Below are positions 25,504-34,021 of a DNA stretch of 64,000 nt, piece after piece (positions within the stretch are counted from its first letter, which is position 1; every line of letters starts with the position of its first letter). Both the position numbers and the translations under genes were made by a program. This DNA is from Hyphomonadaceae bacterium (GTDB lineage Bacteria; Pseudomonadota; Alphaproteobacteria; Rhizobiales; Hyphomicrobiaceae). Location: NCBI GenBank assembly GCA_019747815.1, contig JAIEQJ010000002.1, positions 96,585 to 160,584 of the forward strand, written 5' to 3'. The notes beneath the pieces were generated by a model. It was not told where the DNA came from and did not search any database. It was given only the letters and a program-made list of their open reading frames with translations.

Positions 25504-26076
25504 TCACGATGAGCTTGCGTCAATCTCCGTCAGCGCGTTGCTGCAGGCGGCGATGAGGCTGGCACGCTTGGCCGGGGCCTGGTCGAGGAACAGCAGGCTT
25601 TGCCCGAAGATGAACGAGTAGAAGAGAACCGCCCGCGCCCGCGCGTCCTCGGCGCTCAAGCCCATTCTGCCATAGAGGCTCTCGACGTTCCTCAAGCGGT
25701 GGGCATCGACACGCGCCACGGCTGCGGCCGCCGCCTGGTCCGTGCGCGCCCATTGGCGGATCGCCAGCTCGATGGCCATCCCTTGCGCGTTGACGCGCTC
25801 CGAATAGAGCTTGATGACGGCCTTGAGGCGTTGGCCGGGCGTGGCATCGCCCAGGGCCAACTGCTGATCGATGGCGGCGGTGCGACCCCGGCTCCACGTC
25901 TCCAGGATGCCATCCAGCAGCGCCCGCCGATCCTTGAAGCGGCGGTAGAAACCGCCCTTGGTCACGCCCAGCCGCTCGGCCACCACCTCCACGCGCACGC
26001 GCTCGATGCCGCCTGCGGCGAGCTCCGCCAAGCCGGCTTCGATCCATCTGGCCGTTGCATCGACTTCGCCGTGCAT
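25504..26076 (-). CDS. TetR/AcrR-family transcriptional regulator
   Basis: A 190-residue repressor with an N-terminal helix-turn-helix (ERVRVEVVAERLGVTKGGFYRRFKDRRALLD, residues 24-54) and an all-helical ligand-binding domain. It is divergent from the Rieske oxygenase gene, and two palindromes sharing ATACGnnnnCGTAT lie between them, so it likely represses itself and the oxygenase until an aromatic or related ligand binds. I use the ATG at 26076, with GGGAG four bases upstream; starting at the ATG at 26103 would put one palindrome across the start codon. Confidence 0.85.
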   Translation of the reverse strand: MHGEVDATARWIEAGLAELAAGGIERVRVEVVAERLGVTKGGFYRRFKDRRALLDGILETWSRGRTAAIDQQLALGDATPGQRLKAVIKLYSERVNAQGMAIELAIRQWARTDQAAAAAVARVDAHRLRNVESLYGRMGLSAEDARARAVLFYSFIFGQSLLFLDQAPAKRASLIAACSNALTEIDASSS

Positions 26077-26093
26077 ACCGCTCCCTGCTTCGT

Positions 26094-26109
26094 GATACGG
26101 CATCGTATT
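26094..26109. promoter_or_regulatory. TetR operator candidate 1
   Basis: GATACGGCATCGTATT, an imperfect palindrome with the half-sites ATACG and CGTAT separated by four bases. It lies 18 bases upstream of the regulator's start codon, where bound protein would block its own transcription or translation. Confidence 0.6.
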
Positions 26110-26128
26110 GCCAGTCTCACGCCCTCGC

Positions 26129-26144
26129 GATACGGTACCGTATC
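26129..26144. promoter_or_regulatory. TetR operator candidate 2
   Basis: GATACGGTACCGTATC, a perfect 16-bp palindrome with the same ATACGnnnnCGTAT core as the site 35 bases away. Position is 67 bases before the oxygenase start, suited to controlling the divergent promoter. Confidence 0.7.
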
Positions 26145-26211
26145 AGGATCCATAGGGCGCTCAAAGCGGTCCCCCGAAGGCCGCAGGCGTCGGCGCAACG
26201 GGAGGCGTGCC

Positions 26212-27435
26212 ATGAACCGGCAGGATCAAATTAGCCTGTTGAAGCGGCTGCTGCACTACGTCGACACCCAAACCACGGCTCTCGCCGACGCGCCCTGGCG
26301 CAACGACGTGTCGGTCTACACCGACCCGCAGCATGCGACCCGCGAGCAGCAGGTTCTGTTCCGCCGACATCCGCTGCTGATGGGCTTCGCCTCCGATTGG
26401 GCGGCGCCCGGCGCCTACCGCACAGACGACTATGCCGGGCTGCCCATTCTCATCGTGCGCGGGCGCGACGGCAAGCTGCGCGCGTTCCTCAATGTATGCC
26501 GACACCGCGGCGCCAAAGTCGCCCAGGGCTGCGGCAAGGCCCGCGTGTTCGTCTGCCCCTATCATGCCTGGACCTACGATCTCGCCGGACAGGTGATGGG
26601 CATCCCCGACGAGCGCTGCTTTCCCGGCGTGCGGCCCGAGCGGTCGTCGCTCACCGCGCTGCCGCTGTGCGAGAAGCACGGCCTGGTGTGGGTGATCCCG
26701 ACCCCGGCCGAAGACGGTACCACCGATTTCGATATCGACGCCTGGCTCGGCGGGCTAGGGCCGGAGCTCGCCTGGTTCGGTTTCGGCTCATGGTCATTCT
26801 ACGACAAGCGCGTGATCCCTGAGACCATGAACTGGAAAATCTTGGTCGACACCTTCCACGAGGGCTACCACATCGGCTTCCTGCACCGCGACTCCCTCAA
26901 GGAGGTGCTGCACGGCAACGTGGCCGACTTCGAGCATTTCGGCCTCAACCACCGCCTCGTCATGCCCCGCAAGAAGCTGGAGCGCCTCAAGGCCGAGCCC
27001 GAGGAGAGCTGGGACCTGATGTGGAACACGACGCTCATCTATTCGCTGTTTCCCAACACGCTGCTGATCGTGCAGGGCGACCACGTCGAACTTGCGCGCG
27101 TCTTCCCCTCGGAAGGCCGCGTGGACCGCGCGGTGATGGACCTGTCGCTCTATGTGCCGAAAGCACCGGCCACCGAGGAGGAGCGCGTCCACTGGGACAA
27201 GAACATGCAGCTCGTGCTGGACGTGGTGACGGGCGAGGACTTTCCCGCCGGCCGCAGCATCCAGATCGGCCTCACCTCGGGTGCGCAGACGCATCTCATC
27301 TATGGCCGCAACGAGCCGGCCATGATCCACTATCACCAGTCGTTGCGCGCGACCCTTGGCCTGGAGCCTCCCGTGAAGCCAGTGCGAAGCCAGGCCTCAC
27401 GCGTCGAGCCGGAAGGACAGCCGGCAGGCCTGTGA
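26212..27435 (+). CDS. Rieske non-heme iron oxygenase, alpha subunit type
   Basis: A 407-residue ring-hydroxylating-type oxygenase. The Rieske 2Fe-2S ligands are Cys96, His98, Cys115 and His118 (CRHRG, then CPYHAW), and the mononuclear iron site includes His219 and His224 in EGYHIGFLH. The enzyme would use electrons from a separate reductase to insert oxygen into an aromatic ring or to demethylate a substrate. A GGGAGG site eight bases before the ATG fixes the start. No beta subunit, ferredoxin or reductase is next to it, so it is probably a single-component alpha-type oxygenase using reductase partners encoded elsewhere. Divergent TetR regulator upstream. Confidence 0.9.
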   Translation: MNRQDQISLLKRLLHYVDTQTTALADAPWRNDVSVYTDPQHATREQQVLFRRHPLLMGFASDWAAPGAYRTDDYAGLPILIVRGRDGKLRAFLNVCRHRGAKVAQGCGKARVFVCPYHAWTYDLAGQVMGIPDERCFPGVRPERSSLTALPLCEKHGLVWVIPTPAEDGTTDFDIDAWLGGLGPELAWFGFGSWSFYDKRVIPETMNWKILVDTFHEGYHIGFLHRDSLKEVLHGNVADFEHFGLNHRLVMPRKKLERLKAEPEESWDLMWNTTLIYSLFPNTLLIVQGDHVELARVFPSEGRVDRAVMDLSLYVPKAPATEEERVHWDKNMQLVLDVVTGEDFPAGRSIQIGLTSGAQTHLIYGRNEPAMIHYHQSLRATLGLEPPVKPVRSQASRVEPEGQPAGL

Positions 27436-27488
27436 GCGCCGCACCTGCGGGCGCAGCCTTGGAAGCAAGCGACCCGCCGGCACGCCTC

Positions 27489-28415
27489 TCAGGCCGCCTT
27501 GTCGAAGTCGAGCCTGAAGCCGTGTGCGTCAGCCAGCGTGCGGATGGCCTTCTCGGCCTCGGCTGCGGGCAGCTCCGTGAACGGCGCGCGCACCTTGGCC
27601 CAGCCGGCATCGCCTCGGTAGTGCGCGATGATCGCCTTGAGCGCCGGGATCATCGGGTATGCCTGGATTGCCTTGCGCAGCGCCGTGATGCCGGCCTGCA
27701 GCTTGTCGGCCTCCGCACCCTTCCAGTTGTCGTAGACCTTGCGGATGGCGCTGGCGCTGACGTTGCACGTCGCCGAGATGCACCCCGCACCGCCCTTGCG
27801 CAAGCCGTCGAGCAGGAAGACCTCGGAGCCCGGAAACACCTCAAAGTTTGGGAACGCCTCGAGAATGGCCTCGGTGTTGCCCCAGTCGCCGGAGGAATCC
27901 TTGAGGCCGACCACCGTGTCGGGGAACGCCTTGATGAGGCGGCCGATTAGCGGCAGCGGGAAGCCGACCTGCGCCACCGGCGGAATGTGGTAGAGATAGA
28001 CCTTGAGCTTGTCATCGCCCACGCCCTCGATGGCCTCGGCGAAGAAGCGGAACAGCCCCTCCTCGCTCGGACCCTTGTAGTAGAAGGGTGGCAGCATCAG
28101 CACGCCGCCGCAGCCCAGATCCATCGCGTGCCGCGTCAGCATAATGGTGTCGGCCAGCGAGCACGTGCCGGTGCCGGGCATCAGCTTCTCGGCTTCGATG
28201 CCGTCATCCACCAGCTCCTCCAACAGCTCCATGCGCTCGTCGAGGCCCAGCGAGTTGGCCTCGCTGGTGGTGCCGAACGGCGCCAGCCCCGTGCAGCCTT
28301 CCTCCATCAGCCAGTGCGCATGGTCGACCAAGCGGCCGGCATCCGGATTGCCGTCCTCGCCGAAAGGCGTGAGGACCGGCGCTATGACGCCTGAGAAGCC
28401 ACCGTGCTGTTCCAT
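27489..28415 (-). CDS. DapA/N-acetylneuraminate lyase family aldolase or dehydratase
   Basis: A 308-residue TIM-barrel class I aldolase. The Schiff-base lysine is Lys172 in VVGLKDSSGDW, the catalytic tyrosine is Tyr142 in VYLYHIP, and GTTSE near residue 48 binds the carboxylate of pyruvate. The sequence is unlike true dihydrodipicolinate synthase in its N-terminal region and is better described as a family member splitting or condensing a pyruvate-containing acid. Its position beside a Rieske oxygenase and a glutathione transferase suggests a catabolic role, which is inference. A GAGG site six bases before the ATG sets the start. The GST gene lies 23 bases upstream and is probably co-transcribed. 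Confidence 0.85.
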   Translation of the reverse strand: MEQHGGFSGVIAPVLTPFGEDGNPDAGRLVDHAHWLMEEGCTGLAPFGTTSEANSLGLDERMELLEELVDDGIEAEKLMPGTGTCSLADTIMLTRHAMDLGCGGVLMLPPFYYKGPSEEGLFRFFAEAIEGVGDDKLKVYLYHIPPVAQVGFPLPLIGRLIKAFPDTVVGLKDSSGDWGNTEAILEAFPNFEVFPGSEVFLLDGLRKGGAGCISATCNVSASAIRKVYDNWKGAEADKLQAGITALRKAIQAYPMIPALKAIIAHYRGDAGWAKVRAPFTELPAAEAEKAIRTLADAHGFRLDFDKAA

Positions 28416-28438
28416 CGTGTGCCTCGTTGCAACGTGCT

Positions 28439-29071
28439 TCAGCCCGGCATGGGGATGCCGGGCTGCTTGACGGGAATATGGTAGCCCTTTTGCACGGCGG
28501 GACGCGCCGCGATCGCCTTGTACCAGCGTAGGACGTTGGGATACTTGCTGAGATCGACGGTCTGCCATTCAAAGCGCGAGACCCAGGGCCAGGTGGCCAT
28601 GTCGGCGATCGAATAGTTGCCGGCGAGATACTCCGTTTCAGCCAGGCGCCGGTCGAGCACGCCATAGAGCCGGTGCGCCTCCGCCAGATAGCGCTCCTCC
28701 GCGTAGGGCGCCTTGCCCTTGTTGTATTTCACGAAGTGATGCACCTGCCCGAACATCGGGCCGACGCCGCCCATCTGCCACATCAGCCATTCAATGGCCT
28801 GCCAGTGGCCGGGGCCATCCTTGGGCCAGAACTTTCCCGTCTTCTGAGCGAGGTACATGAGAATGGCGCCGGACTCGAACAGCGACTGTCCGGTGTCCCG
28901 GTCGACGATCGCGGGAATGCGGTTGTTGGGGCTAATCCGCAGGAATTCGGGCTTGAACTGGTCACCCTTGCCGATGTCGATGCTGTGCACCTGATAGGCG
29001 AGCCCGCACTCCTCGAGCATGATGGACACTTTGCGGCCGTTGGGCGTCGACCACGTGTAGAGATCGATCAT
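28439..29071 (-). CDS. Glutathione S-transferase, Nu-class (YfcG/Ure2-like)
   Basis: A 210-residue cytoplasmic GST. The thioredoxin-like N-terminal domain begins IDLYTWSTPNGRKVSIMLEE, where Thr/Asn in STPNG replace the Cys or Tyr of other classes, as in YfcG and YghU; the glutathione site continues with NNRIPAIVD and LFESGAILMYLA. The C-terminal helical domain contains NYSIADMATWPWVSRFEW. These enzymes have glutathione-disulfide and hydroperoxide reductase activity. It is the first gene of a two-gene unit with the DapA-family gene. Confidence 0.9.
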   Translation of the reverse strand: MIDLYTWSTPNGRKVSIMLEECGLAYQVHSIDIGKGDQFKPEFLRISPNNRIPAIVDRDTGQSLFESGAILMYLAQKTGKFWPKDGPGHWQAIEWLMWQMGGVGPMFGQVHHFVKYNKGKAPYAEERYLAEAHRLYGVLDRRLAETEYLAGNYSIADMATWPWVSRFEWQTVDLSKYPNVLRWYKAIAARPAVQKGYHIPVKQPGIPMPG

Positions 29072-29227
29072 CTGCGATCCTGACAGAAAAAATCGGAAGG
29101 CAAGGCAGCGAAGCTAAACGATTGCCCTGGCCGCGGCAATCGCGCCGCGAGCACCGCCAAGTTCACATGCCATCTCAACATCAGACACAGTTCCGCCCCA
29201 ATGTGACGGAACCGTAACCTCCGGTGT

Positions 29228-29347
29228 GGGGGCAAGGCCTGATGGGTTCTCCTGTCCCGTGCCAGGCATCTGCGGTTCCGTGAGCTTGGGCGTCAGCCAC
29301 GAGCTCCATAAGGGGAGCGGCGGACCTGACCGGATGGCCTTGCCCTC
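29228..29347 (+). ncRNA. Candidate structured non-coding RNA (6S-like shape)
   Basis: The segment is enclosed by a 12-bp stem: GGGGGCAAGGCC at 29228-29239 pairs with GGCCTTGCCCTC at 29336-29347 (one G-U). Inside, GAGCTTGG pairs with CCA-AGCTC around a seven-base loop (29283-29307). Immediately after the closing stem comes a hairpin and eight T residues. A long closing stem around a large, weakly paired interior is the general shape of 6S RNA, the RNA polymerase decoy, and its size (about 120-160 nt) fits; I see no sequence motif that proves this, and the strand is inferred from the terminator. Confidence 0.5.
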
Positions 29348-29366
29348 AAACCTTGAGCTTTTTTTT
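29345..29366 (+). terminator. Rho-independent terminator after the candidate RNA
   Basis: CTCAA, loop ACC, TTGAG, C, then eight T residues. The stem is only five base pairs but the T-run is uninterrupted. It shares one to three bases with the closing stem of the RNA, so the two helices would stack or compete. Confidence 0.7.
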
Positions 29367-29482
29367 GTTTCCCGGGGGTGCTTGCAAGACGGCGTTCAAT
29401 GCCGGGCACCGGTTTCGCGTATCTCTCCAGCTTGACACAGCAGTGACGTGTTGCCGGGATCGTCCCGGGCAGAGGGTGTTGC

Positions 29483-30133
29483 ATGGCACTTGCGAAAGAA
29501 GCCTTCATCACGAGCCTGCTGATGAGTTTCGGCGCCAGCGAATGCGTTGAGAGACCTTACAAATACTGGCTCGCGAAGAGCTGCCTGCCGCAGGCTGCCG
29601 TCGAGCAGGTGCTCGATCTGCCCTTTCCCGCCCCGACCCTGGATGGCGTCTCCGGCAAGCGCGAGATGCACAACGCCACCCGCAAGTACTTCGACGTAGA
29701 AAATCGATCCAGATTCCCGGTGTGCGAGGGCTTGTGCCAAGCCTTTCAGGCCAAAGCGGTGACCGAGGAGATCCGCGATCGTTTCGGCGCCAGGCTCAGC
29801 GGCACCTACTTGCGTGTGGAAATGGCGCAGGACACTGAAGGCTTCTGGCTCGAGCCGCACAGCGATCTCGGCGTCAAGACCTTTACCATGCTGCTTTACC
29901 TGTCGAAGGACGCCCAGCACGCCACGCTCGGCACCGACATCTAGACACACGTGGGCCGCTCGCCCTTCGCCTCCAATGCTGCGATGGTATTCGTGCCCTC
30001 GGACATCACCTTCCACGGCTTCGAGCCGCGCAAGATCGAAGGCGTGCGCAAGTCGGTGATCATCAACTACGTGACCAACGAATGGAGGGCGCGCGAGCAA
30101 CTGGCATTCCCGCATGAGCCCATACCGGGCTAG
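29483..30133 (+). pseudogene. 2OG-Fe(II) oxygenase-like protein interrupted by an in-frame amber codon
   Basis: The reading frame runs 153 codons, meets TAG at 29942-29944, and continues in the same frame for 63 more codons to 30133. Both halves belong together: WLEPHSDLGVKTFTMLLYL has the HxD iron ligands and SDITFHGFEPRKIEGVRKSVIINYV has the distal His and the Arg that binds 2-oxoglutarate, so the second half is essential. Neighbouring residues suggest a Tyr codon (TAC or TAT) mutated to TAG. An AGAGGG site precedes the ATG. The gene is either inactive, subject to readthrough, or misread by sequencing. Confidence 0.75.
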
Positions 30134-30353
30134 AAAGACGGGGCTCTCGCGTGGCACCACGCGTGCTGCTTATTCGATCCTATCTTCATCACCGTCCCCG
30201 GAAACGAAGAAGTGGCCGGAGGACGAGGTTGCGGCCGGTCGTTGCAGTTCCATTGACGCGGTGGCAGCGTCCGTCGCACGCGGAGATATCATTTCGGGTA
30301 AAAATTTCTTCGAGCAGCTTGAGCGCAAGCGGCCCTGCGATCTTGAATTCAGC

Positions 30354-32765
30354 TCACTTCTGCAGGAACCGATACCGCACCGGCGTGCCGCCCATGCCTT
30401 CCACCGCCGCAAGGATGGCGTTCACGTCGAGCCCGTAGTGGCCATAGAGCTCACTGATCGAGCCCGACTGGCCGAAGTGCTCCACGCCCAGCGCCCGCAC
30501 CCGATGGCCGCAAACGCCGCCGAGCCAGGAGAGCGCTTCGGGATAAGCATCGGTCACCGTGACAAGAGCGGCATCGCGCGGCAGCTCAGCCAGCAGGTCT
30601 TCCACGTGCGCGCGCACATCGCGCTCGCCATGCTCGCGCGAGCGCTGCGCCGCGTGCCAGCCGGCTGACAGCCGGTCGGCCGAGGTGACCGCCAGCACGC
30701 CGACGCCGCGCCGGTCCTCCGCCAGCAGGCCCGCGGCTTCGATCGCTTCCGGCGCGACCACGCCGGTATAGACGATGGCCGCCTGCGTGCCGGGCTCCGG
30801 CCGGCGCAGCCAGTAGCCGCCCTGGATGATCTCGTCGCGCAGGCCCGGCGTCATGGTGCGCGCCAGCTGGTCGAGGGCACGCGTTGAAAGCCTCAAGTAC
30901 ACAGAGCCGCCCTTTTCGTCCCGGTGCCAGCGCTTCTCCTGCTCCTCCGACCCGTCACGCTGCATGTAGTCGAAGGCCCATTGCATGATGACGGCGAGCT
31001 CGTCGACATAGGCCGGCTCGAAGGAGGCAAGGCCGTCCTGCGCCATGCCGATCAGCGGCGTGCCGATCGATTGATGCGCCCCGCCTTCGGGCGCGAGCGT
31101 AAGGCCGGCCGGCGTGCCGACGACGATGAAGCGGGCATCCTGATAGCAGGCATAGTTCAAGGCATCGAGGCCGCGGCATACGAACGGATCGTAAAGTGTG
31201 CCCACGGGCAGCAGCCGCTCGCCGAACAACGCGTGCGAGAGCCCGAGCGCCGACAGCATCAGGAACAGGTTCATCTCAGCGATGCCGAGCTCGATGTGCT
31301 GGCCCTTGGGGCTCATCGCCCAGCGCTGCGGCGACATCAGCCCGCGCTCGCGGAACAGGTCCTCCTGGCTCGACATGGAGAACAGCCCGCGCCGGTTCAC
31401 CCATGGCCCCAGATTGGTCGAAACCGTCACGTCGGGCGAGGTGGTGACGATGCGGTCGGCGAGCGGCCCGCCGGCGCGCGCAATCTCGTCCAGCACGCGA
31501 CCGAACCCCGCCTGTGTCGACATCGGTCCCTTGGCTTCGATCCGGGGAAATGCATCGACGGGAACACGCGCCGCTTCCCGCCGCCGCCGGCCCTTCTGGG
31601 CAAACGGCACGCGTTCAAGGAACCGCTCCACCTCCGTCCGCGGCAGTGCCAGTCCAGCGAAGCGATCCCATTCCTCACCTTGGTTGATGCCCTCGCGGGC
31701 GCGCAGCTCCTGCATCTGCGCTTTCGTCATGAGGCCAGCGTGATTGTCCTTGTGGCCCTGGAACGGCAGGCCATGGCCCTTGATGGTGTAGGCGATGAAG
31801 CACACGGGCTGTCCTGTTGGCGCGCCCTCGAAAGCCTCCAGAATCGCCTCCATGTCGTGCCCGCCGAGATTGGTCATGAGGCGGGCGAGCTCTGCATCGT
31901 CGTGCCGACGCACGATATCGAGCGTGTCGGGATGAATGGCGAGGTCTTGCTGGAGCTGGCGCCGCCATGCCGCGCCGCCCTGGAACACCAGCGCCGAGTA
32001 GAGCATGTTCGGGCAGTCGTCGATCCACTGCTTGAGCCTCTGCCCGCCGGACTCGGCAAACGCGGCCTGCAGCAGCTTGCCGTACTTGATGAGAACGACC
32101 CTCCAGCCCAGGTTCTCAAACAGCCCCGCTACCTTCATGAACAGGCGATCGGACACCACCGAGTCGAGGCTCTGGCGGTTGTAATCGATCACCCACCAGC
32201 AGTTCTCGAGCCCGTGCTTCCAATACTCGAGCAGCGCCTCATGAACGTTGCCCTCGTCGAGCTCGGCGTCGCCCATCAGCGCTACCATGCGGCCCTTGGG
32301 CCAGTCGCGGCTCCAGCCCTTGGCATGCACATAGTCCTGCACCAGGCTCGCAAAGCCCGTGGCGGCGACGCCGAGCCCCACCGAGCCGGTCGAGAAATCA
32401 ACGTCGCACTTGTCCTTGGTGCGCGAGGGATAGGATTGCGCACCGCCGAAGGCGCGGAAGGCCTGCAGCTTGTCGAGCGACTGGTTGCCGAGCAGATACT
32501 GGATGGCGTGGAACACCGGGCTCGCGTGCGGCTTTACCGCCACGCGGTCCTCGGGGCGCAGAACATGGAAATAGAGCGCCGTCATCAGCGTGACGAGCGA
32601 GGCGGAGGACGCCTGGTGGCCGCCCACCTTCAGCCCGTCGCCCCGATCCACCTCGTGGTTGGCATGGTGGATCATGTAGGAGGAAAGCCACCGCACTTTG
32701 CGCTCGAGCTGGCGCAGCACGTCGAGCGCTGCAACGTCTCTCGGCACCATGCGGGCGCCTTCCAT
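30354..32765 (-). CDS. AceE/transketolase-like thiamine-diphosphate enzyme
   Basis: An 803-residue homodimeric E1-type enzyme related to the pyruvate dehydrogenase E1 of gammaproteobacteria (AceE) and to transketolases. The thiamine-diphosphate site is GDAELDEGNVHEALLEYWKHG, with GDA in place of the usual GDG, and IDYNRQSLD follows; the pyrimidine-binding domain includes LGIAEMNLFLMLSAL and PEGGAHQSIGTP; the C-terminal transketolase domain ends near FLQK. It starts with an ATG overlapping the last base of the threonine ammonia-lyase gene (TGATG), so the two are co-translated. It is about 80 residues shorter than AceE. Substrate is unproven: a 2-oxo acid or a ketose are both possible. Confidence 0.8.
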   Translation of the reverse strand: MEGARMVPRDVAALDVLRQLERKVRWLSSYMIHHANHEVDRGDGLKVGGHQASSASLVTLMTALYFHVLRPEDRVAVKPHASPVFHAIQYLLGNQSLDKLQAFRAFGGAQSYPSRTKDKCDVDFSTGSVGLGVAATGFASLVQDYVHAKGWSRDWPKGRMVALMGDAELDEGNVHEALLEYWKHGLENCWWVIDYNRQSLDSVVSDRLFMKVAGLFENLGWRVVLIKYGKLLQAAFAESGGQRLKQWIDDCPNMLYSALVFQGGAAWRRQLQQDLAIHPDTLDIVRRHDDAELARLMTNLGGHDMEAILEAFEGAPTGQPVCFIAYTIKGHGLPFQGHKDNHAGLMTKAQMQELRAREGINQGEEWDRFAGLALPRTEVERFLERVPFAQKGRRRREAARVPVDAFPRIEAKGPMSTQAGFGRVLDEIARAGGPLADRIVTTSPDVTVSTNLGPWVNRRGLFSMSSQEDLFRERGLMSPQRWAMSPKGQHIELGIAEMNLFLMLSALGLSHALFGERLLPVGTLYDPFVCRGLDALNYACYQDARFIVVGTPAGLTLAPEGGAHQSIGTPLIGMAQDGLASFEPAYVDELAVIMQWAFDYMQRDGSEEQEKRWHRDEKGGSVYLRLSTRALDQLARTMTPGLRDEIIQGGYWLRRPEPGTQAAIVYTGVVAPEAIEAAGLLAEDRRGVGVLAVTSADRLSAGWHAAQRSREHGERDVRAHVEDLLAELPRDAALVTVTDAYPEALSWLGGVCGHRVRALGVEHFGQSGSISELYGHYGLDVNAILAAVEGMGGTPVRYRFLQK

Positions 32766-34021
32766 CAGCGGGCTCCCCTCGGATTGCTCCCCACGTACAC
32801 CTTGAAATCAGCAGCCTTCAGCTCGGCCACCGTCTCTTCCAGATGCGCGCGATCCCGCGTCTCAATCACAAGCTCGAGCAGCGTTCCCTTGGCCGGCAGG
32901 TCGGAGAACACGCGCTGATGGTAGACCTCGACGATGTTGGCACCGGCGGTGCCGAGAATATTGGCGACCCTGGCAAGCTGTCCCGGGCGATCTGCCAGAT
33001 CGATCGTGAGCTGGCTCAGGCGGCCCTCGCGTGCCAGCTCGCGCGTCAGCACGCTGGCCAGCAGCCGCGTGTCGATGTTTCCGCCCGTCAGGACAATACC
33101 CACGGTGCGACCTTGCAAGCGCTCCCGGTGCGCGCACACTGCCGCCAGACCGGCGGCTGCAGCGCCTTCCACCACCGTCTTTTCGATATTGATGAGCAGG
33201 CTCATCGCATTTTCGATCTGCGGTTCAGAGACCAGCAGGATGTCGTCGACCAGCTCCCGGACGAGCGGGCCGGTGATCCGGCCCGGCGTCTTGACGGCAA
33301 TGCCCTCAGCCAACGTATCACCGCGCATCGGCTGGCTCTCGCCCTTGAAGGCGTTGTACATCGATGGATAGAGCGCAGCCTGCACGCCGATCACGCGCAG
33401 ATCGGGCCGCAGCGTTTTCGCGGCGATCGCCATGCCGGAAATGAGGCCACCGCCCCCGATCGGCACCACCAGCGTGTCGATCTCGGGTGCGGCGCCCAGC
33501 ATCTCCAGCGCCGTAGTGCCCTGACCGGCGATCACCAGCGGGTCGTCATAAGGATGGATGAAGGTGAGATGATGCTCCTCGCCATGCTGGCGGGCGAACG
33601 CACCGGCCTCCTCAAAGGTCTCGCCGCGCAGAATGACCTCGGCACCGTGCCGACGCGTGTTGACGATCTTCACCGTCGGCGTGTTCACCGGCATGACGAT
33701 GGTGGACGGGATCGATAGGCGGCTTGCGTGATAGGCAACGCCCTGTGCGTGATTGCCGGCCGACATGGCGATCACGCCCCGTTTGCGCTCGTCCGCCGAC
33801 AAGGCCGACAGGCGGTTCAGCGCGCCGCGCTCCTTGAAGGACGCCGTGAACTGCAGGTTTTCGAACTTGAGCCAAACCCTGCAGCCCAGAATGTCCGATA
33901 GCGTGCGGCTGAAGTCGCAGTCGGTCTCCACGATCGCACCGCGCAACCGCTTCTGGGCTCCTTCGATGTCATCGAGCGTAACCGGTCGTGTCCTCTGTGC
34001 CGAACCCATTCTTGCTGCCAT
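32765..34021 (-). CDS. ilvA: Threonine ammonia-lyase
   Basis: A 418-residue fold-type II PLP enzyme that converts threonine to 2-oxobutyrate and ammonia. The PLP lysine lies in ENLQFTASFKERGALN, the phosphate-binding loop is PIGGGGLISG, and a single C-terminal ACT domain (about 330-418: LTIDLADRPGQLARVANILGTAGANIVEVYH) suggests allosteric control. This one-ACT architecture is that of TdcB/short IlvA forms, usually less isoleucine-sensitive than the two-ACT enzyme. The start at 34021 has AGGAAAGAGG just upstream. It overlaps the AceE-like gene by one base, which links 2-oxobutyrate production to that enzyme. Confidence 0.88.
   Translation of the reverse strand: MAARMGSAQRTRPVTLDDIEGAQKRLRGAIVETDCDFSRTLSDILGCRVWLKFENLQFTASFKERGALNRLSALSADERKRGVIAMSAGNHAQGVAYHASRLSIPSTIVMPVNTPTVKIVNTRRHGAEVILRGETFEEAGAFARQHGEEHHLTFIHPYDDPLVIAGQGTTALEMLGAAPEIDTLVVPIGGGGLISGMAIAAKTLRPDLRVIGVQAALYPSMYNAFKGESQPMRGDTLAEGIAVKTPGRITGPLVRELVDDILLVSEPQIENAMSLLINIEKTVVEGAAAAGLAAVCAHRERLQGRTVGIVLTGGNIDTRLLASVLTRELAREGRLSQLTIDLADRPGQLARVANILGTAGANIVEVYHQRVFSDLPAKGTLLELVIETRDRAHLEETVAELKAADFKVYVGSNPRGAR

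Larger units (their letters stand above)
29072..29482. other. 411-base intergenic region containing a candidate structured RNA
   Basis: No protein-like frame is present. The first 150 bases are the upstream region of the GST gene. From about 29218 the plus strand can fold into a long closed structure ending in a terminator (see separate entries), and the last 100 bases are the leader of the broken oxygenase gene. Confidence 0.6.

Noticed and set aside
29228..29347. SRP 4.5S RNA or tmRNA identity for the structured segment
   Set aside because: The conserved SRP loop (GGTCAGG/GGAAGC-type) and the tmRNA tRNA-like ends and tag reading frame are absent.
29942..29944. TAG read as pyrrolysine
   Set aside because: Pyrrolysine decoding needs pylTSBCD, not known in this group and not present here; a Tyr-to-stop change is simpler.
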